A stretch of 7,988 bases of DNA. It comes from Candidatus Kuenenia stuttgartensis (GTDB lineage: Bacteria > Planctomycetota > Planctomycetia > Isosphaerales > Isosphaeraceae). The stretch covers positions 1-7,988 of the forward strand of contig CAMCFM010000172.1 of assembly GCA_945874095.1 (NCBI GenBank). Reading direction: 5' to 3'. Positions 1-5,628 of this stretch are shown piece by piece. The position numbers and the translations under genes were made by a program. Below the pieces are notes generated by a model that searched no databases, had not been told where the DNA came from, and worked only from the letters and a program-made list of their open reading frames with translations. Positions within the stretch are counted from its first letter, which is position 1. Every line of letters begins with the position of its first letter.

Positions 1-142
1 AAAACCTTGATTTGTAAGAACTTGTGCCGAATTAGTGATTAAATAATGCGGCCCTTGCTCGCGCGGCGGGTTAGTTTGGCGGGCATTCGGCTCTTCTGAT
101 AAAAGTTGGTTGTTGGCAATAGATCGGTTGGAATGCGAATAT
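1..142. other. non-coding flank beyond the sigma-factor terminator
   Basis: This stretch lies downstream of the intrinsic terminator that closes the minus-strand flagellar series. I see no start codon with a ribosome binding site, no clear promoter pair and no RNA gene in it. An open frame of 85 codons on the minus strand (71-328) crosses it, but most of that frame lies inside the sigma-factor gene in another register and has no family resemblance, so it is not called. Confidence 0.5.
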
Positions 143-168
143 AAAAAAAACCGCCCAAATGGGCGGTT
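143..168 (-). terminator. intrinsic terminator of the sigma-factor gene
   Basis: A perfect 8-bp inverted repeat (149-156 pairs with 161-168, loop 157-160) has a GC-rich core of ccgccc/gggcgg. On the minus strand it is followed directly by a run of eight T (plus-strand A at 143-150, the last two also in the stem). It starts about 50 bases after the stop codon of the sigma-factor gene, where a transcription stop for that strand would be expected. On the plus strand the hairpin is followed only by a mixed T/G tract, so termination there should be weak. Confidence 0.9.
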
Positions 169-218
169 GTTTGATTGATATCAGGGAGTGGTCTGAGGTC
201 CAGAAGAGATGCTGGAAG

Positions 219-995
219 TCAGGTGCCAAACTCGACCCGTCGTCCATTGAGCTGGCCTTTGAGGCGTTCAATGATCGAGCTGTGCATTTGACTGACGCGC
301 GATTCGGATAGATCCAGCGTTGCGCCAATCTCTTTCATCGTCAGCTCTTCATAATAGTAGAGAATGATGATGAGTCGTTCGTTGCGGTTCAGGCCCTTGG
401 TCACCATACGCATCAAGTCTTTGCGCTGGAGCCGGTTGGTGGGGTCTTCACCTTTTTTATCTTCGAGAACGTCGATCTCGCGGACATCTTTGTAGCTGTC
501 CGTTTCATACCACTTCTTATTCAGGCTGACCAAGCCGATCGCGTTCGATTCGGTGGCCATTTTCTCGAATTCCTGATGACTGACACCGAGTTTATCGGCG
601 ATTTCTTCATCAGTACCTGGTCGGCCCAGTTGTACTTCGAGAGACTTTTTGGCTTCTTCCATTTTGGAGTGTTTGCTGCGAACCAGTCGCGGCACCCAGT
701 CCATGGTGCGAAGTTCGTCCAGCATGGCTCCACGAATCCGTGGAACGCAGTAGGTTTCAAACTTCACGCCTCGGGAGAGGTCGAAGGCATCGATGGCGTC
801 CATCAGGCCGAATACACCGGCTGAGATGAGATCGTCCAGATCGACACCGTCTGGCAATCTCTGCCAGATTCGTTCCGCGTTGTACTTGACGAGTGGCAAG
901 TAACGTTCGACGAGACGATTTCGAAGCTCCGTTGTGGGGTTCTCTTTGAAAATTACCCACCGCTCCGCTATGTCCATATCCACTTGGGTTGACAT
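219..995 (-). CDS. fliA: flagellar RNA polymerase sigma factor, FliA/WhiG family (sigma-28)
   Basis: Alternative sigma factor expected to direct core RNA polymerase to late flagellar and chemotaxis promoters. Numbered from the ATG at 995 (258 aa, close to the usual 235-260 for the family), region 2 spans about 30-104: a core-binding segment with DLISAGVFGLMDAIDAFD, then the -10-recognising stretch FETYCVPRIRGAMLDELR followed by DWVPR. Region 3 is about 105-180. Region 4, about 200-252, carries a helix-turn-helix ending in LSESRVSQMHS, which is typical of sigma-28. There is no region 1.1. The ATG at 995 has GGAGG five bases upstream. An in-frame GTG at 1025 also has AAGGA five bases upstream and would add ten residues (MTLGDDMEVW); I prefer the ATG because its codon and Shine-Dalgarno are stronger. 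It is the last gene of the minus-strand flagellar series, about 430-460 bases after flhG. FliA and WhiG cannot be separated by sequence alone, but flagellar neighbours favour the FliA role. Confidence 0.93.
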   Translation of the reverse strand: MSTQVDMDIAERWVIFKENPTTELRNRLVERYLPLVKYNAERIWQRLPDGVDLDDLISAGVFGLMDAIDAFDLSRGVKFETYCVPRIRGAMLDELRTMDWVPRLVRSKHSKMEEAKKSLEVQLGRPGTDEEIADKLGVSHQEFEKMATESNAIGLVSLNKKWYETDSYKDVREIDVLEDKKGEDPTNRLQRKDLMRMVTKGLNRNERLIIILYYYEELTMKEIGATLDLSESRVSQMHSSIIERLKGQLNGRRVEFGT

Positions 996-1000
996 CCAGA

Positions 1001-1005
1001 CCTCC
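1001..1005 (-). promoter_or_regulatory. ribosome binding site deciding the sigma-factor start
   Basis: GGAGG on the minus strand, five bases before the ATG at 993-995. It competes with AAGGA at 1031-1035, five bases before a GTG at 1023-1025 in the same frame. A third in-frame ATG (1005-1007) lacks a usable Shine-Dalgarno. Confidence 0.6.
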
Positions 1006-1170
1006 ATGTCGTCGCCGAGAGTCACGCACGTCCTTGTGCTTCACCTACAAGCAATACGATGTTTCTTGAATCTTGCCAATCCGGATTTGAAACCGAATTC
1101 AGCTGTGTCAGAAATCACTTCGATTTGCCTGGGCTGGGACTCCCGAAAAGATCAGGAATCGCCGGTATCT

Positions 1171-1177
1171 TTATCGG
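1171..1177 (-). promoter_or_regulatory. possible sigma-28-type -10 element upstream of the sigma-factor gene
   Basis: The minus strand reads ACCGATAA, matching seven of eight bases of the enterobacterial sigma-28 -10 consensus GCCGATAA. A partial -35 match (TCAAGGCC against TAAAGTTT, four of eight) lies 13 bases upstream instead of the usual 11. It would give a leader of roughly 160 bases before the ATG at 995. The -35 is poor and the binding preference in this lineage is not known to me, so this is a weak candidate for autoregulation. Confidence 0.2.
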
Positions 1178-1456
1178 TTGCTGAAGATGCCGGCCTTGAC
1201 GGTAATCTTGAATTTTTCGTTAAAACCGATATATCTTGACATCGATTTTGCAGAATGGTTGATTCTGGCCCCTGATATGTCGGAATCGCACAATACCGGG
1301 GCGGGGCGTTTTTGGATTCAGAACCGGGTCTGAGTCTGTTGGGACAAAGAGACGGCTTGAAGCCATGATGACTTTGGGACAGATCCTGAGAGCCGTTGAG
1401 GAACGCTCCGCGATCGTCCTTTAGATAGACAGTTGATGACGAGCATCGCCATCCAT

Positions 1457-2533
1457 TCAGCCAGCTTTTCGGCTCGCCTTTTCGCTGGCGGACACGGCAT
1501 TGGTCAGTTCGTGGTTATCGAGTGGATATCCACTGAATGTTGAAGCCGCGACAGGCATATCGGTGGCGGCTTTATCCCAGGTTTCGAATCCGTTATGGAT
1601 TTTCGTGGCGATACGTTCGATGTCTCTGGCTGCGGTGGATAGCCACCAGCCTGGGGCTTGAACGACAGGGATTCGGTTTCGAACAGCTCTAGGCACGTCG
1701 AAATCGTCTCGCACCACACCGAGCTGGCCCACGGAGAGACCTTGAAACAGACGGGCGGCCTGAATCAGACGGTCAGCGGCCTCATTGCCTGATTTGTGGG
1801 AAGCCGATTTATTGATGAGCGTGACAAGCCTGAGATGGCTGCCTGCGGCTCTGCGCAAGTGCGAGAGCAGGGCATGGCTGGCGGCAATTGCGGCATGTTC
1901 CGTGGTACTGACCAGAATCATTCCATCTGCAACAGCAGCAAGAGTTTGGGATCGAGCAGTCAAGCCACTGCCAGCATCGACCAGGATCCAGTCAACCACT
2001 CGGCTATCGCGGAGTTCGACCACGACCTGAGCGAGTAGTTCGTCTGTGGCAGGGCCGACCAGCCAGGCTTCATTCATGCGTGCTGCATGAGAGCCAGCCA
2101 GTAGGCGGATTCCTTGAGGGCCTTCTACCAAGGCTTCCTGAGGAGTGATTCTGCCTGACAGGACATCTTCGAGATCGACTGTCGGGCGGCGATCGCAAAG
2201 GATTTCCAGTTGACCAAGACCATAATCGCCGTCAACCAAGGCGACTCTTTCGCCTTTATTGGCCAGAGCCACGGCTAGATTGAGGCTAAGAATGCTGGTC
2301 CCGGCTCCACCTTTGCCACTTGCGAGACATAAAACGCGTGTTTGTCGTGGAGGATTCGCGGTCGGCGATTCGGAATCGAGGGCCGGATCGTGGTTGTCGT
2401 ATTCTGTTTGGTGGTCGGCTTGAATGGTCCAGCCAACGTTGGATTCAGGGTTTGAATCCCCGGCATCCGAAACAAATTCATCGAGGTGTTTAGCCGCGAA
2501 AAGATGTCGAAGCGATTCCGCTTGGTCCGACAT
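1457..2533 (-). CDS. flhG: FlhG/FleN-type MinD-like ATPase, flagellar number regulator
   Basis: 358 aa; a member of the MinD/ParA (SIMIBI) ATPases that limits flagellar number, acts at the membrane and stimulates the GTPase FlhF. The N-terminus begins MSDQAESLR, an exact match to the DQAxxLR activator motif known from FlhG. Residues 16-65 look like an acidic, disordered linker. The ATPase fold covers about 66-310: deviant P-loop SGKGGAGTS (72-80), switch I region DGDYGLGQLEIL (101-112), FlhG-type VLSGRITPQEALVEGPQGIR (124-143) and Walker B/switch II WILVDAGSG (182-190). The signature lysine K74 is kept, but the canonical P-loop lysine before the final Thr/Ser is Thr79, a substitution also seen in CpaE-like relatives. 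The last 45 residues are not conserved in the family as I know it. The ATG at 2533 has AAGGA four bases upstream. The gene is separated from flhF by an oppositely oriented gene, which is unusual since flhF and flhG are normally adjacent. Confidence 0.9.
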   Translation of the reverse strand: MSDQAESLRHLFAAKHLDEFVSDAGDSNPESNVGWTIQADHQTEYDNHDPALDSESPTANPPRQTRVLCLASGKGGAGTSILSLNLAVALANKGERVALVDGDYGLGQLEILCDRRPTVDLEDVLSGRITPQEALVEGPQGIRLLAGSHAARMNEAWLVGPATDELLAQVVVELRDSRVVDWILVDAGSGLTARSQTLAAVADGMILVSTTEHAAIAASHALLSHLRRAAGSHLRLVTLINKSASHKSGNEAADRLIQAARLFQGLSVGQLGVVRDDFDVPRAVRNRIPVVQAPGWWLSTAARDIERIATKIHNGFETWDKAATDMPVAASTFSGYPLDNHELTNAVSASEKASRKAG

Positions 2534-2897
2534 GGCATCCTTGCCTTTTGTCTGAAGGGCGACGAATCGGTTGTTCCATGGGTCAGTGGTTTGTTCGGGG
2601 CCAAGCCCAAAACACTTGGCTCACTTCCTGTGTGCCAATGAATCATCTGACTGGGCCGGAATCCTACCAAATACCAGACCTCTGACAAGCCGATTTTGAA
2701 CCTTTTTCTAAATTCGTTCATCAGTTCATAGCCAAAGTTCATTCTGTAGCGATTAATTTGAGTGAAATGAATACGATTGGGTAAAAAATGTTGATTAGTT
2801 TGATCGTATAAATTAAAAATATTTGGAAGGTTTTATGATCGTCATAGATTGCGATTTGATAAGACCATGCAACTTGAGTGATTCACACCATCATTTT
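2534..2897. other. divergent intergenic region between flhG and the surface-protein gene
   Basis: About 360 bases between two divergent genes. The half nearest flhG (2534-2700) has ordinary composition; 2740-2835 is clearly AT-rich and is the likely place for promoters in one or both directions. I could not assign a convincing -35/-10 pair for flhG. A minus-strand open frame (2275-2742) runs out of flhG in another register and has no ribosome binding site, so I treat it as chance. Confidence 0.5.
2791..2819 (+). promoter_or_regulatory. possible promoter of the surface-protein gene
   Basis: TTGATT (2791-2796) and TAAAAA (2814-2819) with a 17-base spacer, each matching four of six consensus bases of a housekeeping promoter, in the most AT-rich part of the window. 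A better -10-like TATAAA at 2807-2812 sits too close to that -35. The location fits a promoter for the plus-strand gene starting at 2914, but the sequence match is weak. Confidence 0.22.
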
Positions 2898-2905
2898 GGA
2901 GAGAG
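2898..2905 (+). promoter_or_regulatory. ribosome binding site deciding the surface-protein start
   Basis: The purine run ggagagag ends eight bases before the ATG at 2914. It supports this ATG over the in-frame GTG at 2878, which has no Shine-Dalgarno and would place twelve unneeded residues in front of a well-formed signal peptide. Confidence 0.7.
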
Positions 2906-2913
2906 ACTGCACC

Positions 2914-4455
2914 ATGAAACGCTGGACATTCGCTTTATTGTTTGCAACAGGCTTGATGAACTCAACATCGGCTGTACAGGCTTGCCATGCCTGCAAGCCG
3001 ATCTCCCTGAGATGTGCTCCGAGAACACTGGCTGCACCTTGTGCCACCACCATCTCTTGTGATGTTTCCGCGCCGGTCTGTGAAGTGCTGGTTCCACGGA
3101 CGATTACAAAGCATGTGACAGTCACGGAAACAGTCTATGATGATGTGACGGAATCACATAATGTCACAAAGTATCGGACAGAGCATAAAACCGAAAAGCA
3201 ACCTGTGACTCGTACCGAGTATGAGTCTGTGCCTGTCACAAACAACGTGACCCGTTATCGCACGGAATATAAGACCGAAACGGTTCCGACCACATCGACC
3301 GTTTTCGATAACGTGCCAGTCACAAACAACGTGACCCGTTATCGTACCGAATATAAGACCGAAACCGTTCCGACGACCAAGACCGTTTTCGAGCCTGTTC
3401 AGAAGACTCGTCAGTTGGAAGTCAAAATTCCAGTGACCGAGACCTTTGACGCCAAAGTGACCAAAACGGTTTACGACACGGTCACACACAACGAAAAGCG
3501 TTACGAGCCTTACACAGAAGCACAAACCGTGACCGAAACGGTGATGCATCCTGAGACCGTTCATGTGACTCGCAAAGAGATGAGAACGGTTCATGTGCCT
3601 CAGCAGAAGATGGTGGCCCGTGAGGTGACCCAGTGCAAAGAAGTGATTGAAGATCGTGGATGCTGGGTGAATCAGGCCGTTCCGGTTCAGACATCAGCCG
3701 GTTGCACCACGGGTTGTGGCGTATCGGGCAAGTGCGGCAGTTGCGGTCATCACAAGAAGAGCATTGGTTGCGGTGGCTGTGGTCATGTTTGTGGTGGTGT
3801 AACATACGCCTGCCAGCAGGTCTGGGTTTCACGTCCAGTTCGGACATCGGTTCCCGTGAAGGTTCAGGTTCAAGAGTGCGTGACGGAAATGGTTGCCCAA
3901 CAACAGGAAGTGGAAGTTCCATCTACCGAAACGAAGATGGTTCCCAAGCAAGTTCAGCGCACCCATCATGTGACCAAGACCCGCGAGACCGAAGTTCCTG
4001 TGACACATCAGGTTCCACGTTCTGTGGAAGAAGTGGTGAAGGGCACTCGCGTAGCGTATCGCTCCGAGAGCCGCACTGAAACCTATACAGAAATGCAGCC
4101 TCGTCAGGTTCAGGAAACGACGACTCAGACTGTGGCAGTTCAGGTTCCATTTCAGGAACAAGTCACAACCTACATTCAAAAGCCTCGCGAGGTCAAAGGC
4201 GTGATGAATCGTCAGGTTGCTGTACAGGTTCCGTACACGGAGACTGTGACAACACACGTGCAACGCGCCAAGCAAGTCACGGACATTGTTGAGCGGACAT
4301 ACTCTGTTCAGGTTCCTTACACGGAAACCGTTACAGTCACCCGCAAAGTCCCACGCACGGTGACCAAGCAAGTGCCTGTTTGTGAAACCGTTTGGGAACG
4401 TCAGTCGCCAGCTCCTGCAGCGGCCCCGGCCGTTGCACCATCAGCCCAGAAATAA
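2914..4455 (+). CDS. secreted cysteine-rich repeat protein, planctomycete YTV cell-wall type
   Basis: 513 aa. Residues 1-23 form a Sec signal peptide: basic MKRW, hydrophobic core, and cleavage most likely after VQA. A Cys follows directly, but Q at -2 makes a lipobox doubtful. Residues 24-56 hold six Cys. Three tandem 28-residue units follow (78-105, 106-133, 134-161; the second and third are identical at 25 of 28 positions), then related V/T/E/K/R-rich sequence. A Cys/Gly/His-rich core with ten Cys lies at 241-300, including CGSCGHH and GCGGCGHVCGG. Three more 28-residue units with VQVPYTETVT-like openings end the repeat part (409-436, 437-464, 465-492), before a Pro/Ala tail. The total is 18 Cys after the signal peptide. 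This matches the style of planctomycete YTV-domain proteins, which have been linked to the protein-rich cell wall; a structural, disulfide-linked surface role is inference. No enzyme motif is seen. It ends in tandem stops (TAA TGA), and it is the only plus-strand gene, lying head-on between flhF and flhG. Confidence 0.88.
   Translation: MKRWTFALLFATGLMNSTSAVQACHACKPISLRCAPRTLAAPCATTISCDVSAPVCEVLVPRTITKHVTVTETVYDDVTESHNVTKYRTEHKTEKQPVTRTEYESVPVTNNVTRYRTEYKTETVPTTSTVFDNVPVTNNVTRYRTEYKTETVPTTKTVFEPVQKTRQLEVKIPVTETFDAKVTKTVYDTVTHNEKRYEPYTEAQTVTETVMHPETVHVTRKEMRTVHVPQQKMVAREVTQCKEVIEDRGCWVNQAVPVQTSAGCTTGCGVSGKCGSCGHHKKSIGCGGCGHVCGGVTYACQQVWVSRPVRTSVPVKVQVQECVTEMVAQQQEVEVPSTETKMVPKQVQRTHHVTKTRETEVPVTHQVPRSVEEVVKGTRVAYRSESRTETYTEMQPRQVQETTTQTVAVQVPFQEQVTTYIQKPREVKGVMNRQVAVQVPYTETVTTHVQRAKQVTDIVERTYSVQVPYTETVTVTRKVPRTVTKQVPVCETVWERQSPAPAAAPAVAPSAQK
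3145..3396 (+). repeat. three tandem 84-bp coding repeats (N-terminal array)
   Basis: Units at 3145-3228, 3229-3312 and 3313-3396, each encoding 28 residues with the shared core NVTxYRTExKTE. The second and third differ at 12 of 84 bases by my count, six of them synonymous third-position changes in shared residues; the first is more diverged. The high identity of the last two suggests a fairly recent unit duplication. Confidence 0.9.
4138..4389 (+). repeat. three diverged 84-bp coding repeats (C-terminal array)
   Basis: Units at 4138-4221, 4222-4305 and 4306-4389. Each opens with VQVP(F/Y) and continues with a (T/Q)E(T/Q)VT motif. The period is again exactly 28 residues although sequence similarity to the N-terminal array is low. 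The last unit ends in the sequence PVCET, bringing one cysteine near the C-terminus. Confidence 0.8.
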
Positions 4456-4484
4456 TGAGCTGACTTCGGTTTGATGTGACTTAC

Positions 4485-4514
4485 AAAGGGCGGCCTTCGG
4501 GTTGCCCTTTTTTT
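4485..4514 (+). terminator. UUCG-capped intrinsic terminator of the surface-protein gene
   Basis: An 11-bp stem (4485-4495 with 4500-4510, including two G-U pairs) closes on the loop TTCG (4496-4499) flanked by C and G, the very stable cUUCGg tetraloop. A run of seven T (4508-4514) follows on the plus strand. It lies 30 bases after the tandem stop codons. Its T-run ends one base before the flhF stop codon at 4516-4518. On the minus strand the hairpin is followed only by TTTG, so it should stop flhF transcription poorly. Confidence 0.9.
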
Positions 4515-4515
4515 G

Positions 4516-5628
4516 TTAACCCATGATCATGGAAGCGATTTGATCCGGATTGGCCATATAAAAATCCTGAGGTACATTTTGACCGGTGCTGATGTAGGAG
4601 AACGGTAATTTCAGGTCGGCCAGAAGGTTGATCAGGCCACCGTGGCGGTCGGTTTCATCAATTTTTGTGACGATTAGACGGTCGGGCCTGACTACGGAAA
4701 ACTTATCGGCAGCGAGCTTGGCCCAACGGCCTGCGGATTCGATTGGCAGAACCAGATGAATTTCATCCGGGTTGAGCACGTCGACCATATCGCTGAGTAT
4801 GGCAAGGTGGTTGTCGTCCAGAGGGCCTCTTCCAGGGGTGTCGATCAAGACCCAGTCGGCGTCGATCTCCGCCACAGCGTCTGCGACGGTCTGTGCAGAA
4901 TCGGCAGCAGCGAATGGCATGTTCATGATTCGGGCGTAAGTGTCAAGCTGCTCCACGGCGGCGATGCGAAACATGTCGCACGAGATCAGACCGACACGTT
5001 CCTCGCTGGTCAGTTGGAGGTGGGCCGCCATCTTGGCAAGTGAAGTGGTTTTGCCGGCACCGGTTGGACCAACCACCATAATGACCCGCTTTTCGCCCTC
5101 TTGAAATGGGGCACGATGCGCCACGTTGACACCATCCGCCACGGCATCAATCATGGCCTGCCAGGCGGAGGAATCTTCCACCAGATCGCGCGGGTTGTGA
5201 CATGCGGCAGCATGGCGGGCGATGCGCTCGGCATAGGCTTCATCCACACCGGCGCGGATTAAATATTGGTAAGGGGCGTTGAGGCTGGATGGGACATCCC
5301 ATAGCTTGAGAGGGTCGTTGCCTGTCTCTTCGAGGTGCGAAACAGCCCGATGGACGATCTTCAGGTTGTCGTGTGTCAACGCATCGGCCGTGTCAGTTTC
5401 GGTGGCCGGTGTGGCCACTTCCACTTCATACCATTGGCTTGAACTGTCAGGGTTTAAGAACCGCGACCATGAGTTGGACCGACTTGTGCCCACGACCCAA
5501 AGCTCGCTTCCCAAAGCAGCTTCAGCGCGTTTCAGAGCCTCGCGCATGGTTCGCCCGCGAAAGCAGTGGGTTTGGCCCTGCAGAAGTTGGTGACCAGAAT
5601 GGGCTTTCCAGGTGGTGCGAGAATTCAT
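4516..5628 (-). CDS. flhF: FlhF, SRP-type GTPase for flagellar placement
   Basis: 370 aa, close to the usual length. Third member of the Ffh/FtsY GTPase family; it recruits early flagellar parts to the assembly site, and its GTPase is stimulated by FlhG. A short N-domain motif, FRGRTMREALKRAEAALG (23-40), is typical of FlhF. The NG part covers about 100-370: G1 GPTGAGKTT (187-195), G2 DMFRIAAVEQL (218-228), G3 DTPGR (263-267, where most SRP GTPases have DTAGR), G4 TKIDE (321-325) and G5 STGQNVPQD (347-355). All catalytic and nucleotide-binding motifs look intact. The ATG overlaps the flhA stop codon (ATGA, 5625-5628) and no Shine-Dalgarno is visible, which suggests translational coupling to flhA. 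The first 20 residues before the conserved part are not recognisable. The expected partner flhG lies beyond the opposing surface-protein gene. Confidence 0.95.
   Translation of the reverse strand: MNSRTTWKAHSGHQLLQGQTHCFRGRTMREALKRAEAALGSELWVVGTSRSNSWSRFLNPDSSSQWYEVEVATPATETDTADALTHDNLKIVHRAVSHLEETGNDPLKLWDVPSSLNAPYQYLIRAGVDEAYAERIARHAAACHNPRDLVEDSSAWQAMIDAVADGVNVAHRAPFQEGEKRVIMVVGPTGAGKTTSLAKMAAHLQLTSEERVGLISCDMFRIAAVEQLDTYARIMNMPFAAADSAQTVADAVAEIDADWVLIDTPGRGPLDDNHLAILSDMVDVLNPDEIHLVLPIESAGRWAKLAADKFSVVRPDRLIVTKIDETDRHGGLINLLADLKLPFSYISTGQNVPQDFYMANPDQIASMIMG

Larger units (their letters stand above)
996..1456. other. gap between flhG and the sigma-factor gene, probably a leader/promoter region
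   Basis: About 430-460 bases without a gene I can support, inside an otherwise compact flagellar series. On the minus strand it holds a CCGATAA element (1171-1177) resembling the -10 half of a sigma-28 promoter. No minus-strand hairpin with a T-run follows flhG, so read-through from flhG into the sigma-factor gene looks possible. A 60-codon minus-strand frame (1318-1500) overlaps the 3' end of flhG by 44 bases, but it has no Shine-Dalgarno and an unconvincing composition, so I do not call it a gene. Confidence 0.5.

Noticed and set aside
71..328. Minus-strand open frame of 85 codons at the left end
   Set aside because: It crosses the terminator and the 3' end of the sigma-factor gene in another register, with no ribosome binding site and no family resemblance.
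934..1239. Plus-strand 101-codon frame over the sigma-factor start and the gap
   Set aside because: It is antisense to the start of the sigma-factor gene, without a start signal or recognisable domain.
1236..1264. TTGACA on the plus strand as a promoter -35
   Set aside because: No acceptable -10 lies 16-18 bases downstream, and there is no plus-strand gene for it to serve before 2914.
1267..1313. GGCCCC ... GGGGC followed by GTTTTT as a plus-strand terminator
   Set aside because: The loop is about 25 bases, the stem short, and no plus-strand gene precedes it.
1318..1500. Minus-strand 60-codon frame starting inside the end of flhG
   Set aside because: It overlaps flhG by 44 bases, lacks a Shine-Dalgarno, and its Ser/Arg/Gln-rich product matches nothing I know; most likely chance.
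2275..2742. Minus-strand 155-codon frame upstream of and overlapping flhG
   Set aside because: More than half lies in flhG in another register; no ribosome binding site and a Pro/Thr/Arg-rich shadow composition.
2878..2913. GTG at 2878 as the start of the surface-protein gene
   Set aside because: It adds twelve residues in front of a normal signal peptide and has no ribosome binding site, whereas the ATG at 2914 has both a purine-rich site and a proper N-terminus.
2914..2985. Lipoprotein signal (Cys directly after VQA)
   Set aside because: Gln at -2 and Val at -3 make a weak lipobox, and the next residues are a multi-cysteine segment, so ordinary Sec cleavage is more likely; not excluded.
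3154..4371. Several long antisense frames within the surface-protein gene
   Set aside because: The repetitive Val/Thr codon use of the sense strand keeps antisense frames open; their His/Leu/Arg-rich products are repetitive mirrors, not proteins.
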